Origin: Blastobasis lacticolella
Lineage: Eukaryota > Arthropoda > Insecta > Lepidoptera > Blastobasidae
Direction: 5' to 3'
NCBI GenBank assembly: GCA_905147135.1
Contig: LR990054.1
Span: 15,413,001-15,477,000 of the forward strand
DNA length: 64,000 nt
Position numbers and translations under genes: made by a program. A model generated the notes under the pieces. It had not been told where the DNA came from. It worked only from the letters and a program-made list of their open reading frames with translations, and made no database searches. Of the stretch, positions 1-11,578 are shown piece by piece; within the stretch, counting starts at the first letter, position 1; every line of letters starts with the position of its first letter.

Positions 1-1320
1 CGTACTGAAGGGTGACGTAAAAATGGATTCAACTCCGTCGATAGAGGCGCTTTGCTTGGTCAAATACGATCTAAGCTGCCGGCCGCTTATAAGTTGATGC
101 GGCAATGCTACAAAAAGCCGAGCAATCTTATATACAAAGGCTACCTCTTGCAATCAGTAGTCGGCTGCCAGCAATAGGCGACTCTCGAGAAGCTAAATTC
201 TAAATTTAACGTGTGGTAGTACGACCTACTCAGAACACGGGATCCTACAAGGGGATGCGAACACGGTTTTACAGGATTTACAGCTTCTCATGCGCGAGTT
301 GAGGGTGATTGGTGTGCTGTCCGAGGGCTGGTACAATTTCTGCAGCTTTTGACGCTATTGCTAGTACAATGTCGTCGACAAGGCGTGACTTCACCATCTA
401 GGTAGTTTTGATTAATCCCTCTCGGACTTCATTAAAGAAAAAATTCCAATTCTATGGTTGTGTTTTGCAGTGTTGTCAACAATACAGTGAAACATATTCT
501 TATATTTTAATTCTTAACATAAATCTCGATAATTCATCTTGGAAACAGATGGCTATGGAGGTCTAGGCGTTAGGAAAGTTTCAGATGTGTCCCTGTCAGC
601 TTTTCTGTCCTCGGTGCATAGTTCACAGTATCCAGTGTAGAAGTTATTATCTAAACTAGGAACTTTTGGCACGAGGCTTTTCCGGAGTTCGAGCTCCCGA
701 AAAATTCCTGTTCGCAGCGGCTATGGGGCGAGCCTCGCTGCAGATTGGTGCGAAACAATATTTTAAGCGCACCAACTAACTCTGCAGAGCGTGAGCGTTG
801 CTGGCTGCTGGCGAGTGTAAATGGGGTCTCTAACTTCATTCAATGTCTTCTAAAAATATTGGGACACTTCTCGACCGCGTTACGCACTATATCATCCGCC
901 GGGCCTTTACCTCCGCTGGAGCACCCGCTAAGCTTGAGCCAGGTGGTTTGGCCCGTGATGACGGTAAGAGGTCCGAAGGGATGACACTCCCGCCCTAGGA
1001 GCTGGGACGACAGGGACACCACGTGTAGCGATACCCTTGCACAGTTCCATCTTCCAGTAACGGCCCGATGCCGTCTCAACTGAAAGTGTCAAACGGCGCA
1101 AGTGTTGGTGGAAACCACATATTTACGCCGTTTGGTGTGGAAACCCTTGAATTCTAGTGTCCATGCGCACACTCCCTATTTCGGGAGCTAGCTAATTGAT
1201 ATTACTAAAGACCCATAGGGCTGACTTCCACTTCTGACGGGGGACAATACGGCCAGCCTTCTGAGCAGCATTCCTAATAGTTCTAATACCGTGGACCTTG
1301 GACAAAATTAGTGATTGTTT
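1..1320 (+). pseudogene. Decayed reverse-transcriptase-type mobile element ORF
   Basis: No long ORF survives, but broken frames read like one lepidopteran mobile-element protein. Around 236-330 is a stretch resembling an RT thumb region (LQGDANTVLQDLQLLMRELR). Around 550-630 is YGGLGVRKVSDVSLSAFLSS. Around 960-1160, across several frameshifts, come fragments resembling RPEGMTL, a DTLA-type motif and a GVETLEF-type motif. I remember this order from RT proteins of invertebrate mobile elements that end in an endonuclease-like domain; the assignment is from memory, not a search. Stops and frameshifts throughout show it is dead. The clade is uncertain. Confidence 0.5.
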
Positions 1321-2417
1321 TATTAATTTAGTTGTTATTTGTAATTTGTATTATGTCAGATTAGTATTCATAATATATGTATATAATTGTTGTTCCTACC
1401 TTAATAAATACTTTATTTTTCAAAAATATATTTTTACGTTCTCTTCGTTTTTTTAAGATTGTGAATGAACCATTAGTCTCACATAGTTCGTTCTGTACAT
1501 CATTTAAAGCAAATTAAATGTACTACAACTCCCTTTTAATTTTTTTATAATAGAACTAGCAATTTTACTAATAATTTGCTCCGGACGGGAGCAAAACCTA
1601 AAATTGAAGTTTTTCGGGAAAAATAGACCATCTTTAAAGAGTCATAACTTGGTTGCTATACGTTTTATAGAGCTGTGTTTGGGCTTAAATCCTTGCAAAT
1701 TTAATCAATTTTAAAAGCTATTAGGCTTTGTTGGTCGAAAAATGCATAGTTTTTGTGTTTTAGACCTGAAAGTGAAAAAAATCCCAAAATTTCGCAGTTT
1801 TTCACGTATTACGCAGGAAGCACAATTTTTTTTTGCTTGCAAAATGTAGTTTCACACTCTCTTAAGGGGTCCAAATAACATACCAAAAATGCAGCGTTAT
1901 ATCGCGCTTTGCGTTTTAGATGTAAGATTTGACTGGCCTAATAGGTACTCTGGTTGCTAAGAGATTGGCAGCTATCAAAAAATTTAGTTTTACGATGTTG
2001 ATATCATCATCAATCATCAAACATCGAATTTATTCTGTTCATTTACGGGGTACTATTAGCGGCTTTCCATTTCCTTTTTTAGTTTAATGATATCTGTTAA
2101 TCATGCTGGTAAAAGTAAGTAAGTAAAGAAAATAATTATTTATAGGAAGTGTTTTTTTTTGGGAATAGGTAATATTATCAAATAAAAATTATTCACTCGA
2201 AATACTGTTTAGATTTAGATTTAGATTTAATTTATTTCCCAAAAGTAAATACAATTTCATTCTGATCATATTAAATATGTCAAAAATGTGTGTCTAAAAA
2301 TAAAAAAGTACTTACCGACTTTGTATTATTAAATATTATAAATTTACAGTTGCTGTTACATACATAAGCATTCCACAATCCAGTCTTCACACCATGTAGG
2401 TATTGTCATCTACAGAG
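1321..2417. other. AT-rich stretch without recognised gene
   Basis: No coding frame or family I recognise. At 2209-2231 a short (GATTTA)n run precedes sequence that looks like a LINE 3' end on the minus strand. The part at 1575-1960 has the look of an old DNA-transposon interior, but I cannot name it. Confidence 0.4.
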
Positions 2418-2791
2418 AAAGTGGACCCCTCAGCATACACCTAATGTAAGTACTATCAGCAATGGTGACGCCTGCTCAGTTTCAAAATATTGTTGCTTGC
2501 AAGTGGCGATCTTAGCCGACCCCGCCCTTTTTTTTGGGTGACCAATAAGAGACGAAAATGTTTTTGTTTTTATGAGTTTGGGTCCATCAGGGACTGACTA
2601 GCAGAGACATTTGCTAGCCAGTTACAATTTGCACTTCTTGCGTAAAAATCGTGTCATTGAGTGATCCTGCTAAAAATGTTCAGAAACTTAAATAATATGG
2701 AGCACAATGAAATAATTGTCTAATGTATGTAATAAATATAATAAATGTAATATATGTACATACATTAGATGTATGCTGAGGGGTCCGCTTT
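2418..2791. mobile_element. MITE with ~34-bp terminal inverted repeats
   Basis: The left end AAAGTGGACCCCTCAGCAT and the reverse complement of the right end AAAGCGGACCCCTCAGCAT match over about 34 bp with four or so mismatches. The element is 374 bp and has no ORF, so it is a non-autonomous DNA element. No clear target-site duplication is visible. Confidence 0.6.
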
Positions 2792-3980
2792 AGAATGAAC
2801 ATTCATTCTGCAGCTGATGCACTTACAAGAATTAATAAAATTGATCACCCTTTAAGCTTAAAAAAAGTATCTTCTAATGCTATTTTACGTTTCTAAAAAA
2901 ACTAAACGTTCCTAATGGTCTGGTATTCATGTTTCAAACGTGTGCAATTGGAAAGTTTCAATCAGTTTGACCCCCAGACCCCTCAGTTCTTTGACTGAGT
3001 CCACCCCTGAATATCGGAGTCACGTCTAGCCAGTTCCGCTGCGAAAAAAAGGGCAGATTCGTCAGTACGTGCCAAAAAATAACCGTATATAACTTATTTT
3101 CTAAAAGCCAGAGCAAAAAATTGCTCCATCACGTTAAAGAATGCCTTTGAGAAAGTTTAGGCCAGAATATACGTGATATAGCGTCGTGGGATTAATATGA
3201 ATATGAAAATTACTGTTACTACTAAATACCTACCTTCAACCAACATAAATACAAATACAAATAAGGTTATTGAAAAAATATAATTAATACATATTATGTT
3301 GTTACACGATTCCATTACATCAACTAGTGTTACAGATAAATGGAAAGGTTATTATAGCCCCCACACTAGGGCAGGCCTGTATCGTGGGGCCAGATTGTAT
3401 TTATAGATTAATCTATGCTTAGGTAAAACTATACTGTGGGCAACATAACAATTTCATAGTGGGTTAAATTCAAGTAATATAAAAAAAAGTAAAAATGAAA
3501 GAAGAAATATAAATAAGTACTTAAAATCATCATCGGCCTTATTTATTTATTTATTTATTTATTGCGATATCACTATTAATACTTATTGTGTACTATATAC
3601 ATAGGTATAGATCTTAGATTAATAGTGACACCCAGCTGGGGTATAGCAATTTACATTGTACGAGAGGGCAACTGCAATCTTAAGTATACTTAATAATACT
3701 TAATTTTATCTATGCAACATTATTGCCTAAAATAACATTAATACCTACCTACCTACTCTATATTATTATATCCAATTAACATTGATAAAATATTTTATTG
3801 ACATGAACAATAATGCAATTAACTAAGATGATAACATCAGAGTATTTGGCAAGTACTACAGCACACATAGGTATTCATAATTTTGTCTTCAAAAAATTCT
3901 TTTAAATTGTAGTTGCTCTTATTAACAAGATACCTTTTAGTTTTTGAAAAATATTTTTATCTTTCCTATTTATCCTTTCC
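2792..3980. other. AT-rich intergenic stretch, simple repeats only
   Basis: No coding signal. It includes a short (TTTA)n run near 3541-3563. Nothing else can be assigned. Confidence 0.4.
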
Positions 3981-3984
3981 TTAC

Positions 3985-4362
3985 AAGAAAGCTCACTGTT
4001 ACCCAAAGGGCAATGGAAAGGGCTATGCTCGGAGTCTCGTTGCGCGATCGAATCAGAAATGAGGATATCCGTAAGCGAATCAAGGTTACTGACACAGCCC
4101 TAATTATTGCCAGGCTAAATTAGCAGTGGGCAGGGCAAATAGCTCGAAGAACAGATGGCCGATGGAGCAGTAAAGTTCTCGAGTGGCGACCATGTACCGG
4201 AAGACGCAGTGTGGGTAGGCCTCCAACTAGGTGGACCGTAGATCGCAGGTACCAACTGGATGCGGAAAGCACAGGACCGGCCTTTGTGGAGATATCTGAG
4301 GGAGGCCTATGCTCAGCAGTGGGCGTCTTTTGGCTGATATGATGATGATGATGATGATGACC
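3985..4362 (+). pseudogene. RTE-type LINE, 3' end of ORF2 plus (GAT)n tail
   Basis: The reading frame from 3987 gives KLTVTQRAMERAMLGVSLRD, then RTDGRWSSKVLEWRP and GRRSVGRPPTRW. These are typical of the C-terminus of RTE-clade ORF2 in Lepidoptera. An in-frame TAG sits where a Trp is expected (near 4121). After the PPTRW block the frame shifts, and the family ending WMRKAQDRPLWR...AQQWASFG reads in another frame. The copy is 5'-truncated and ends in (ATG)7, the usual RTE microsatellite tail. It is non-functional. Confidence 0.8.
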
Positions 4363-4499
4363 CAACATTGGGATTTATGTTGTTTTATTGAGTCGCGATC
4401 AACCATGAGCGGCTGTTTTTACGTCCGTATCTACAATTTATTTTATGAAATGTTCTTCATACAAGACAGTTACTTATTTTATTTGTGCAACTATATTTA

Positions 4500-4740
4500 A
4501 AGGCAGACAGACAGAATGATCTGAGAAAAATCTTTTTAGTCTGTCAGGTAGAATATAAAAATATATTGGACACCTATTTTTTCTTTTGTTACTTAAACAA
4601 AAAATAACGCGAAAAGTGCGTTGTGTCACGTCACGCCTGAGGTGAAATTTTACTCGGCAGTGACGTCACGTACGAGCCCTCACTCCGAAACTTTGATACG
4701 CTTTATCTTCGTGCTACTTTATTATACTGTGTAAGGATAT
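4500..4740. repeat. Diverged repeat shared with 60165-60400
   Basis: Shared blocks in the same order are a GTCTGTCAGGTAGA / GTCCGTCAGATTGA block, ATATTGGACAC, an AT-rich spacer, and a GTGACGTCA-rich core. Probably an old non-autonomous DNA element. Its ends are not clear. Confidence 0.45.
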
Positions 4741-4825
4741 GGATAATTTTTTATTTGTAATAGAAATGTCATAATGCTTAACTAGCCAGGCATTTGAGTG
4801 CCATCTCACGTCTAGCAAGCAGGTA

Positions 4826-5470
4826 GGTCGTCAGGTGATAGGACTCTGTCAAGCCTGAGGAGTCCGCCTGGGTGAGTTAAGAGAGGTAGGGCATAGCGGG
4901 GTATCTCGTTCGAATTGGAGCCGCCCGACTGGGGAAGTACCTCCACCTTACAGAATACCGCAGCTAAACAATACTCTTTTAAATAGGATTGTGTTTCTGC
5001 CGGTGAGTAAGGTTTCCAGTGCTCCATGGGGTGGGGATTTGGGGAACCGTGGCTTTGGCAGTGGAGTGGCATTTGCTTTTTGCTGCCAGAGCAACGTGTT
5101 AGAGAGGTGGGCAACGCATTAGCGATACTCTTGGTGTTGCTAATGTCTATAGGCAGTGGTGACCACTTTCCATCAGGTGGCTCGCTTGCCTGTTTGCCTA
5201 TCGTATGACATAAAAAAAAAAAAAAAAAAAAACCACCGCCTTAGATATTTCTGCCGCCAAGCAACAATGCTTGCATTGTTGTGTTCCGGATTGAAGGATA
5301 AGGTAGCCAGCGAAATTACAGGCATGAGGCATTTCATCTTAGTCTTTTACGACAACGCACCTACGGTTTTGCATTTTTGTTACCAGCAACCTGAATGTAA
5401 GAATCGTAGATGTTATGGGTGACAGTTACCACTTACCATCAGGTGGACTGTCTGCTCGCTTGTCGCATAA
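4826..5470 (+). mobile_element. LINE-tail/SINE-like repeat, split by a second copy
   Basis: The host repeat runs 4826-4876 and resumes at 5233. A related, uninterrupted copy lies on the minus strand at 43585-43872, where the two halves are directly adjacent. The 3' half ends with the motif TTACCATCAGGTGG and a short A-rich tail. The pair shows that the 4877-5232 segment was inserted later. I place the family near the 3' tails of CR1/Zenon-like lepidopteran LINEs, from memory. Confidence 0.6.
4877..5232 (+). mobile_element. LINE 3'-tail repeat with poly(A), nested
   Basis: It starts with TTAAGAGAGGTAGGGCATAG, has the CCATGGGGTGGGGAT block and ends with GTGACCACTTTCCATCAGG, then TATGACAT and about 20 A. 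A second copy in the same strand is at 46190-46545, and a minus copy is at 20585-20850. The 3' poly(A) shows retroposition. It interrupts the repeat at 4826-5470. Confidence 0.65.
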
Positions 5471-7382
5471 AAAAACACGCTAGCTCTAGACCAGTGCCGC
5501 TTTCAATTGAGGTGGTTTAGGAAATTTGGAATCACTTTTCAACGTCTGCCTGGTGATCGGCTTCCCCAAAATGGCCTTGTTGGCATGGACATAGGAGTCA
5601 AATCTCAATGTCAAAGTAGTAGTGGCACTACTCGACTGCGTTTAAAACGTTAGCGTAAATCTAAAAATAAACCGACAGGGGATCGACTGAGCGGACTCAG
5701 CAACCGTTTGAACGAATCTCGGCCAGGGATGAGTACATTAGCGAATACGAGTATCAAATTCTTCATGGAATAGGAATTTGAATGATGACGGATGTCATAA
5801 AAGAAAAAATAATTACCCTGCTATTTAATGTCGTAGGTAACGTAAGTCTTAATATGTTATCATATAGGGATCTCGTGAATGCGCAGTTGAAGCTGGACTA
5901 ACTGAGTTTTCTATGCACTTCTTGGGTGCGGAATGTTACTTATCCAAGTTTAAGAAACGCCACCTTTACAAGTTTTTCCTTGCCATGTCTTCAGTGTTAC
6001 CTGGAATACAAATAAAAAAAGACTTTCGCAGTCAATAGTGGGCACTTAAGAGGAGTATTTCCCGAGCGCGCTCCATACAAACGTAGTTTGATTACATTTT
6101 CAATATTATGCTATCAAAGCCAATGAAATTTTGTAGACATGATCCAGAAATCAATAACTATGTTTGTGGTTTATCAGAATTTCGTTAAAATAAAATTTTC
6201 GAAGGCGCGCCTGTATTTTCGGAGAATACGTACAAATTCACAAATCTTTCCGCTTCATAACTTCAGTTTCAATACGATAAATCACAAAATAGTCAATCAA
6301 TATTCGGCGAATACGAATAATAGTACTCGCATCGGAAACATCCCTAATCTCGACTGCACAGTGGAGATGTAATCCCTGGGAGTAGTCCAAGGTGAAGGGC
6401 GGATGGGATCGATAGTCCCGGGCCAAGCGGACGAAAGTTAGGTACCTATTGTTTTTGTTACGCCTCTCTCATACGTTTTACAGGACCTGTACCCTTGAAT
6501 GTTTCTATATTACAATTTTCTCTATATCTGAACCTAATGCAGGATTCATGCAGAGCATCGATATAAATACTATGGGATGCCGAGAGGTACCGAGTTGGGA
6601 ATAATTAGAAGTGTTGGATCTTGGAATCTTTTACTTTGACAGGTGGTTGCACAAATTAATTATAGAAGAGTGAATTGGCGGCTGATATCAACAACAAGGT
6701 TTGTTGAAGGTTTGTAGGTTTGTTTGAAGCGCATAAAATTGGCATACGCCATGTTCTCGCAGGAACCACGGGATAAATTGAAGCCTTTATATTGTTCTGG
6801 GTTGTTCCAAAATTTCATCAAAATTTGAGTTTTTGTGTAAAGGGCAACAAACATCCGTCGTAAGATCGTAAACTTATGCATTTGTAATTTTTTTCGGTGT
6901 CGGTTGTAATATTAATACTAGAGAACTACGATATCGCAATCAGACACTCATATACACAGTTCAAACTTCTTCTTTTTTCATTCAAGGTTAAAATAGCTTC
7001 TATGTGAGGTTGGCATCTGCGGGTAGTTGGTATAATAATGAGGGTAGATTTTTCTGGGCGGTAAATGCGCGCGTTTCGGTGCCTTCCAGTTTTATAGGGT
7101 GCTCTCCCCGTATATGGGCCCGGTATGGAGATGATATGGCTACACTTCCGTATAATTTACGGCGTAGTATCATGTATTTTACGGACGACTAGCGGATAAT
7201 CAGCTTTGGAAGCCAGCATCAGGTGGGATGGAAGGCTTGGGGGAATTAGTTTTGTCGACGCAAGGAAAAAAATGAAAAAAAGGAAAACAAGTGGAAGTTT
7301 TGGCTTCGTGGAGTGTCGTCTCTGTCGCAGGCTTGTGAATAAATACGAAGGTGAAACTAGCCGATGTGCAGTATTTATCGCC
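5471..7382. other. Intergenic stretch without recognised gene
   Basis: Small ORFs here are short and have no family features. Sequence around 6040-6100 (CGCGCTCCATACAAACGTAG) resembles common lepidopteran DNA-element ends, but no partner end is clear. Confidence 0.35.
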
Positions 7383-7470
7383 GACTGCAGTAACTGAGGT
7401 ACCGGGTTCGATCCGCAGTTTCGCCGTGTACCGATGACTCTTTTCTGAGTTTTGTACATTATTTGAGGCT
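7383..7470 (+). mobile_element. tRNA-derived SINE fragment (second SINE family)
   Basis: It contains a pol III B-box-like GGGTTCGATCC followed by CGTGTACCGATGACTCTTTTCTGAG. The same order is found inverted at 29195-29290 (GGATTCGAACC read on the minus strand, then GACTCTTTTCTGAGTTATGT). The tRNA-like head and dispersed copies indicate a SINE. Confidence 0.5.
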
Positions 7471-7959
7471 GCTAGTGTGGGATCTGGTACACTTGCGCGA
7501 AAGACATACAGATCACCAAAAATACATTCATTAAACATTGTAAATCTTGACTGCTCTCGAAGTAGGCTCTGGTATGTGGGGGTGGCTGGTTATGTGCTTT
7601 GGTGGCTTGTGTGATTGTTATTTGTGTTTCTTCTATTTATTTTTTTCTTTCTCTAACCTTGTGTGTATTTATTTTGTATTGTGTCGGTCGCGGAGACTAT
7701 TAAATCTTATATTTTTTTGCATAGGTAGGGTAAAAGCCGGATACTTGCCCCAGTGGGATAGTTGCCCCAATTTTGAATACACTATGTCAGGGATGTTGGT
7801 GGTGTTAGCGCTTTACCACAATCAAAAGTACCTCTCCCGAAGGCTTCAGTGCCATGTAATCCATCAGCGTAAGCGCACCCGTTTTGTCCTTGTGATTAAA
7901 AATTTCCGCGCTGAAGCTTTGACGGACGTCAAAATTATTTTTGTAAGTACGGATCCGCC

Positions 7960-8225
7960 TGGTATTTTCGGACGCAGTCTGGCATTGCCTGGCTTTGTCG
8001 TGCGCGGTTTGTCTCTGTCTGGCATTGTCTGACACTGCCCGGCTCTGCCTGGCATTGTCCTGGCAGTTCCGCCCGTCGTCGTCGTCGGCGTGGGGTGGGT
8101 GTGCTACGGCTCTGGGACGGCCGTTATGGCATTGTATCTCCTTCATATTTTCCCATCACTATCCCACTTGTCGATTGAAAGAGATATTTAATATTCTACT
8201 CAATAAAGACATATTCATTTGATTT
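7960..8225 (+). mobile_element. LINE 3' end with CTGGCATTG minisatellite
   Basis: It begins with imperfect repeats of CTGGCATTG/CTGGCTTTG (7968-8062). It ends with GATTGAAAGAGATATTTAAT and AATAAAG, followed by a T/G-rich run. Related 3' ends are at 22972-23175 (minus) and 56425-56640 (plus), sharing GCTCTGCCTGGCATTGTC and GATTGAAAGAGATATTTA. Probably the 3' UTR of a LINE. Confidence 0.55.
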
Positions 8226-8940
8226 GACTCGATCTCTGCACAGTACAATTATATTCTCAGAATTTGACGTTGGTCACGGGTATAGCATTCCGCCCACAGT
8301 TCCCGCGATGGGCACCACATAAATAGCCGGCGTCCGCCACGCCTCTCCCGTAGGGGCCGTCTATAAATTACCTCTCCCTCCCAGAGACCGTTATGTGATT
8401 TATTGGAGGTGTTATGCCCGGCTAATAATAGCAAAAGTTATGGGGCGGCCATTTGTATTTGCCACTCTTAGTTTCAAGGTTGTTGCTAGTCCATTTTTAT
8501 AGATAAATGTACTTTTTCAAATAATTAAATTTTTAATAATTTAAGTAGCTGTATTCTAAAAAGCTATTTGATTAATAATAAACAGTGTTTGTAAATTGAG
8601 CCGATTTAGAATAACACTCGTATTTACAAATATTACTTGTACTCAAATGAAAAACATTTATTCATAACAAGCTTTTATCGCGCGATTTAGTACTCATCAA
8701 GAAGACCATTCCAAAGAGCCCAAACACAGTAGTTTTATGTTCAGTAGTTTCTATGGCAACCTTATGTCATCATCATTGGATCTTGATTTCATCATTTCAT
8801 CATCATTACCTAGGGGTATAGTACTCATCGGATAGAGATCGGGTTATCTTGTTGAGGGGTCCTATGGCCACTTTCCGATTCCATCATCAGACCAGCTCTA
8901 TGGTACCATATTAATACATTGTGATCCAAGTTAAATAGGT

Positions 8941-9220
8941 ATCATCACAGCCCGTAACAGTCCACTGCAGGACTTAGGGCCTCTCCCACGAAAGGGGAAG
9001 TTATTGCCATAATCTCCACGCTTGGCCGGCGGGTTGGAGATCGCAGTGTTTAAATATAACAATGGAAAATGCTGCTGCCCATTTTCCAGACTACGGAGAC
9101 TCTTGATCTTTTGCCTCAAAAACATTAGTCGCCTTGTACGACACCCATGAGTGTAAGGGGTTGGTGCTATTCTACTCTGCCGGACACCACACGGCCGTAC
9201 CGGACACCACACGGCCGAAA
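8941..9220 (-). mobile_element. GAT-tailed retroposon-like repeat, copy 1
   Basis: On the minus strand it runs from CGTGTGGTGTCCGG through AGTAGAATAGCACCAACC to GGCTGTGATGAT. At least eight copies lie in the window. It has no ORF and no tRNA-like head. The GAT-type 3' end is like that of the RTE LINE fragments here, so it may be mobilised by RTE enzymes (inference). Confidence 0.7.
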
Positions 9221-9288
9221 TAGGTATACCAAATTTGAACTCAATTGAACGCCGGGAAGTGGGTCAAATTAGGCTTGCAAGATTTTAA

Positions 9289-9424
9289 GGGTATGTTCCG
9301 GGTTTCTTACCACGTATGTACCTTTGTTAACGAGTAGCCCGATATTTCGACACAGTTGCATTCATCATGGTCACGCGACGACAGTCGTCTCAAAGGTACG
9401 CGGTAAGAAACCCGGACCATACCT
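9289..9424. mobile_element. TTAA-flanked MITE (piggyBac-like), short copy
   Basis: TTAA at 9285-9288 and 9425-9428 flank inverted ends: GGGTATGTTCCGGGTTTCTT on the left and AGGTATGGTCCGGGTTTCTT on the right, reverse-complemented. Other ends of the family are at 11690-11755, 12483-12560 and 30577-30858. TTAA flanks fit piggyBac-type insertion, but TTAA might also be part of the repeat. Confidence 0.6.
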
Positions 9425-9618
9425 TTAAAATGTGTGATAATAACCGCGATAGTTTAAAACATCACATACATAGTTCCATACTAACATTACAAGTTAAACA
9501 ACAGCTTGTAAAAAATGCGTCACTAAGCATTATCACAGTGTTCGTAGGCTAAATGAACGCACAGCATTCTATGCGGCACTTCAGTTGGTGAATGCATAGT
9601 GCCGACCGCCATTCTAGA

Positions 9619-9753
9619 AGGTATAACCCGCGTCACGAAAGAAGACACTTGTCAAATGGCAGTGGAGGGGATTTCGCACAGGTGATCGCATGCAGCGCAA
9701 GTCGAACCACGTGACCCGCCAAGGCTCTTCTTATTTGACACTAGCTATACTCA
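9619..9753. mobile_element. Internal fragment of the TTAA MITE family
   Basis: It matches the interior of the copy at 30577-30858 over about 135 bp, sharing ACTTGTCAAATGGCAGT, GTCGAACCACGTGACCCGCC and CTCTTCTTAT. It lacks its own ends. Together with 9289-9424 it may once have formed a longer element. Confidence 0.6.
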
Positions 9754-10039
9754 TGTCAATTGGAACACTGCGCACTGTGAAACTTATGCGTTGGCAATGT
9801 GCTAGTGACACATGGGTAGGCTGTGGAGTTATCAGCGTTCAGAAGTCGTTCCTTTGCATAAAACTAGGGGTTCTTCACAAGGCAGAGGTATGTTCAGCCA
9901 GCTGCAGAGAGAACTGACCCCATTGTCATACATTTTATAAGCCAAGGGGTCCATTTACTCTGCAGCTGACTGTACTAATCTCAAAGGTCGCCACCGTATC
10001 CGCTTCCCAATCCGCTTAAAAAAAAAAGTAATCAAAGTC

Positions 10040-10042
<3 letters not shown>

Positions 10043-10088
<46 letters not shown>
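10043..10088. repeat. (TA)n microsatellite
   Basis: Uninterrupted TA repeat of about 23 units. Confidence 0.95.
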
Positions 10089-10089
<1 letters not shown>

Positions 10090-10506
10090 ATGAATGTAAT
10101 AATATGTCCTTTTTCTTCAATAGCTCGGTTAACCACCCACAACGGGACGATGGCATATAAATAAATATATTTTTTATATAGACTAGTCAGGCAATTAGTT
10201 ATTTGATAAGAATTTTGAAATTGGAGCGGTTTATTTTTACAGATAATAATAAAAAAGAGAACAAAACGGAAATCCATTCGCGTTTCAAATTATTGCCACG
10301 TTTCCAATTTGAATTAATAATTATTTCGCTATATTTAGCTTCAAGGGAACAAAAAAATTACCCATTGCGTACGTTTTTGTACAACGAGAGATGAAACGGA
10401 GGGTACGTTTGAAAAAAAGGAAATGAAATTCGTGTTAAGTTTGCAGTCATTTAGTAAAGTAATTTGATAAAATACACAGGGAACACCGCCAAAATCCTTG
10501 TGCAAT

Positions 10507-10762
10507 CATCATCACAGCCCGTAACAGTCCACTGCAGGACTTAGGGCCTCTCCCACGAAAGGAGAGGTTATTGCCATATTGTTATTGCCATGTTATTGCC
10601 ATTGCCACGCTTGGCAGGCGGGTTGGAGATCGCAGTGTTTAAATAATACAATGGAAAATGCTGCTGCCCATTTTCTAGACTATGACTTGATCTTTTGCCA
10701 CGAAAACATTAGTCGCCTTGTACGACACCCATGTGACCATGCCCATGGCCGTGTGGCCTATG
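10507..10762 (-). mobile_element. GAT-tailed repeat, copy 2
   Basis: Same family as 8941-9220, with the shared block CGTAACAGTCCACTGCAGGA at its 3' end. It carries a short duplication of TTATTGCCAT near 10568-10605 and is truncated at its 5' end. Confidence 0.65.
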
Positions 10763-10859
10763 GCCAATCATTATTGTCTCTTAAGAGATCCCATTCACAA
10801 TAGATATTGAAACATTGGTTTATAAAATAATACTCTTTAAATTTTAATTTTAAATTTTA

Positions 10860-10965
10860 TCACGGTAGCGGAAATCAGATGGCTGTCGCTCTACTGTAAC
10901 TACCTGATCTGCCAATTCCTGGATCATGGTCAAGCTGGAACCTAGCGCGCGAGTCAATCGAGATA
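10860..10965 (+). repeat. Repeat family C, partial copy
   Basis: It contains CAGATGGCTGTCGCTCTACT, ACCTGATCTGCC and CTGGATCATGGTCAAG. Other copies are at 17525-17690, 19325-19425, 27855-27932, 38785-38965, 39340-39520, 44874-45035 and 52335-52510. The fullest copies run from CCTGCACATTCAGG to a CAAGAGCACAAC-type end. The class is unknown. Confidence 0.55.
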
Positions 10966-11039
10966 TTGACCCAAGATGACGATGGTAAGTAAAAAATACG
11001 CAATACGCTCTCTTTATTTCTCTAGAATTTTCTTTCCTA

Positions 11040-11399
11040 CATCATACATCCAATAACAGCCATCGATGTTCCCTCCGAATACGAAATCCGCGGCGCCCGG
11101 GGCCGCGCCGTGTCGCCGTCGCCTAACGAACCCCTAACTAAGAAAGGGAAAAAACTCCCGCAAGAAGCAAAATGGGGATATTAGTCATAAAACGCTGTTA
11201 TAACGGGAAAACTTTCCAATGCAATTAGGGTTAAAAATTGCGGTCCGTTCGCGGCTCGCGCCGGTATTGCGTGACCTTAATCTTGTGACGTCAGAGGCAG
11301 GGGGGCGTGAGCCCACCTCCTACTTACAGCGGGATTTACAGCGGGGAGACAATGGCTGGATTCAGATTAAAAAGCGCCGCGAAGGTGGCGACCAAGTTG
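11040..11399. other. GC- and CpG-rich non-repetitive stretch
   Basis: It is markedly richer in GC than its surroundings (GCGGCGCCCGGGGCCGCGCC near 11090). No ORF fits. No second copy was seen in the window. It could be a conserved non-coding element or an old element of unknown type. Confidence 0.35.
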
Positions 11400-11578
11400 C
11401 CAGTGGAGGTGTAAAAGCTTAATTTTGTAATTGGAAGAGGTTTATGGAATAATTTTTGGCCTTGGAGAGGGTAGTGGGTTAGGTTAGGTTAGTTTCCAGT
11501 GGAGGTGTAAAAGCTTAATTTTGTAATTGGAAGAGGTTTATGGAATAATTTTTGGCCTTGGAGAGGGTAGTGGGTTAG
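11400..11578 (+). repeat. Tandem duplication of an 83-bp unit with TTAGG spacer
   Basis: 11400-11482 and 11496-11578 are identical by eye. The 13-bp spacer and the unit end read GGGTTAGGTTAGGTTAG, that is three units of the insect telomere repeat TTAGG. Confidence 0.9.

Noticed and set aside
4120..4368. Minus-strand ORF beginning MLGHHHHHHH
   Set aside because: The His run is the reverse of the (GAT)n tail of an RTE fragment; the rest is antisense of decayed LINE sequence.
7547..8032. 161-codon plus-strand ORF
   Set aside because: Low-complexity start, and its end is the CTGGCATTG minisatellite of a LINE 3' end; no domain.
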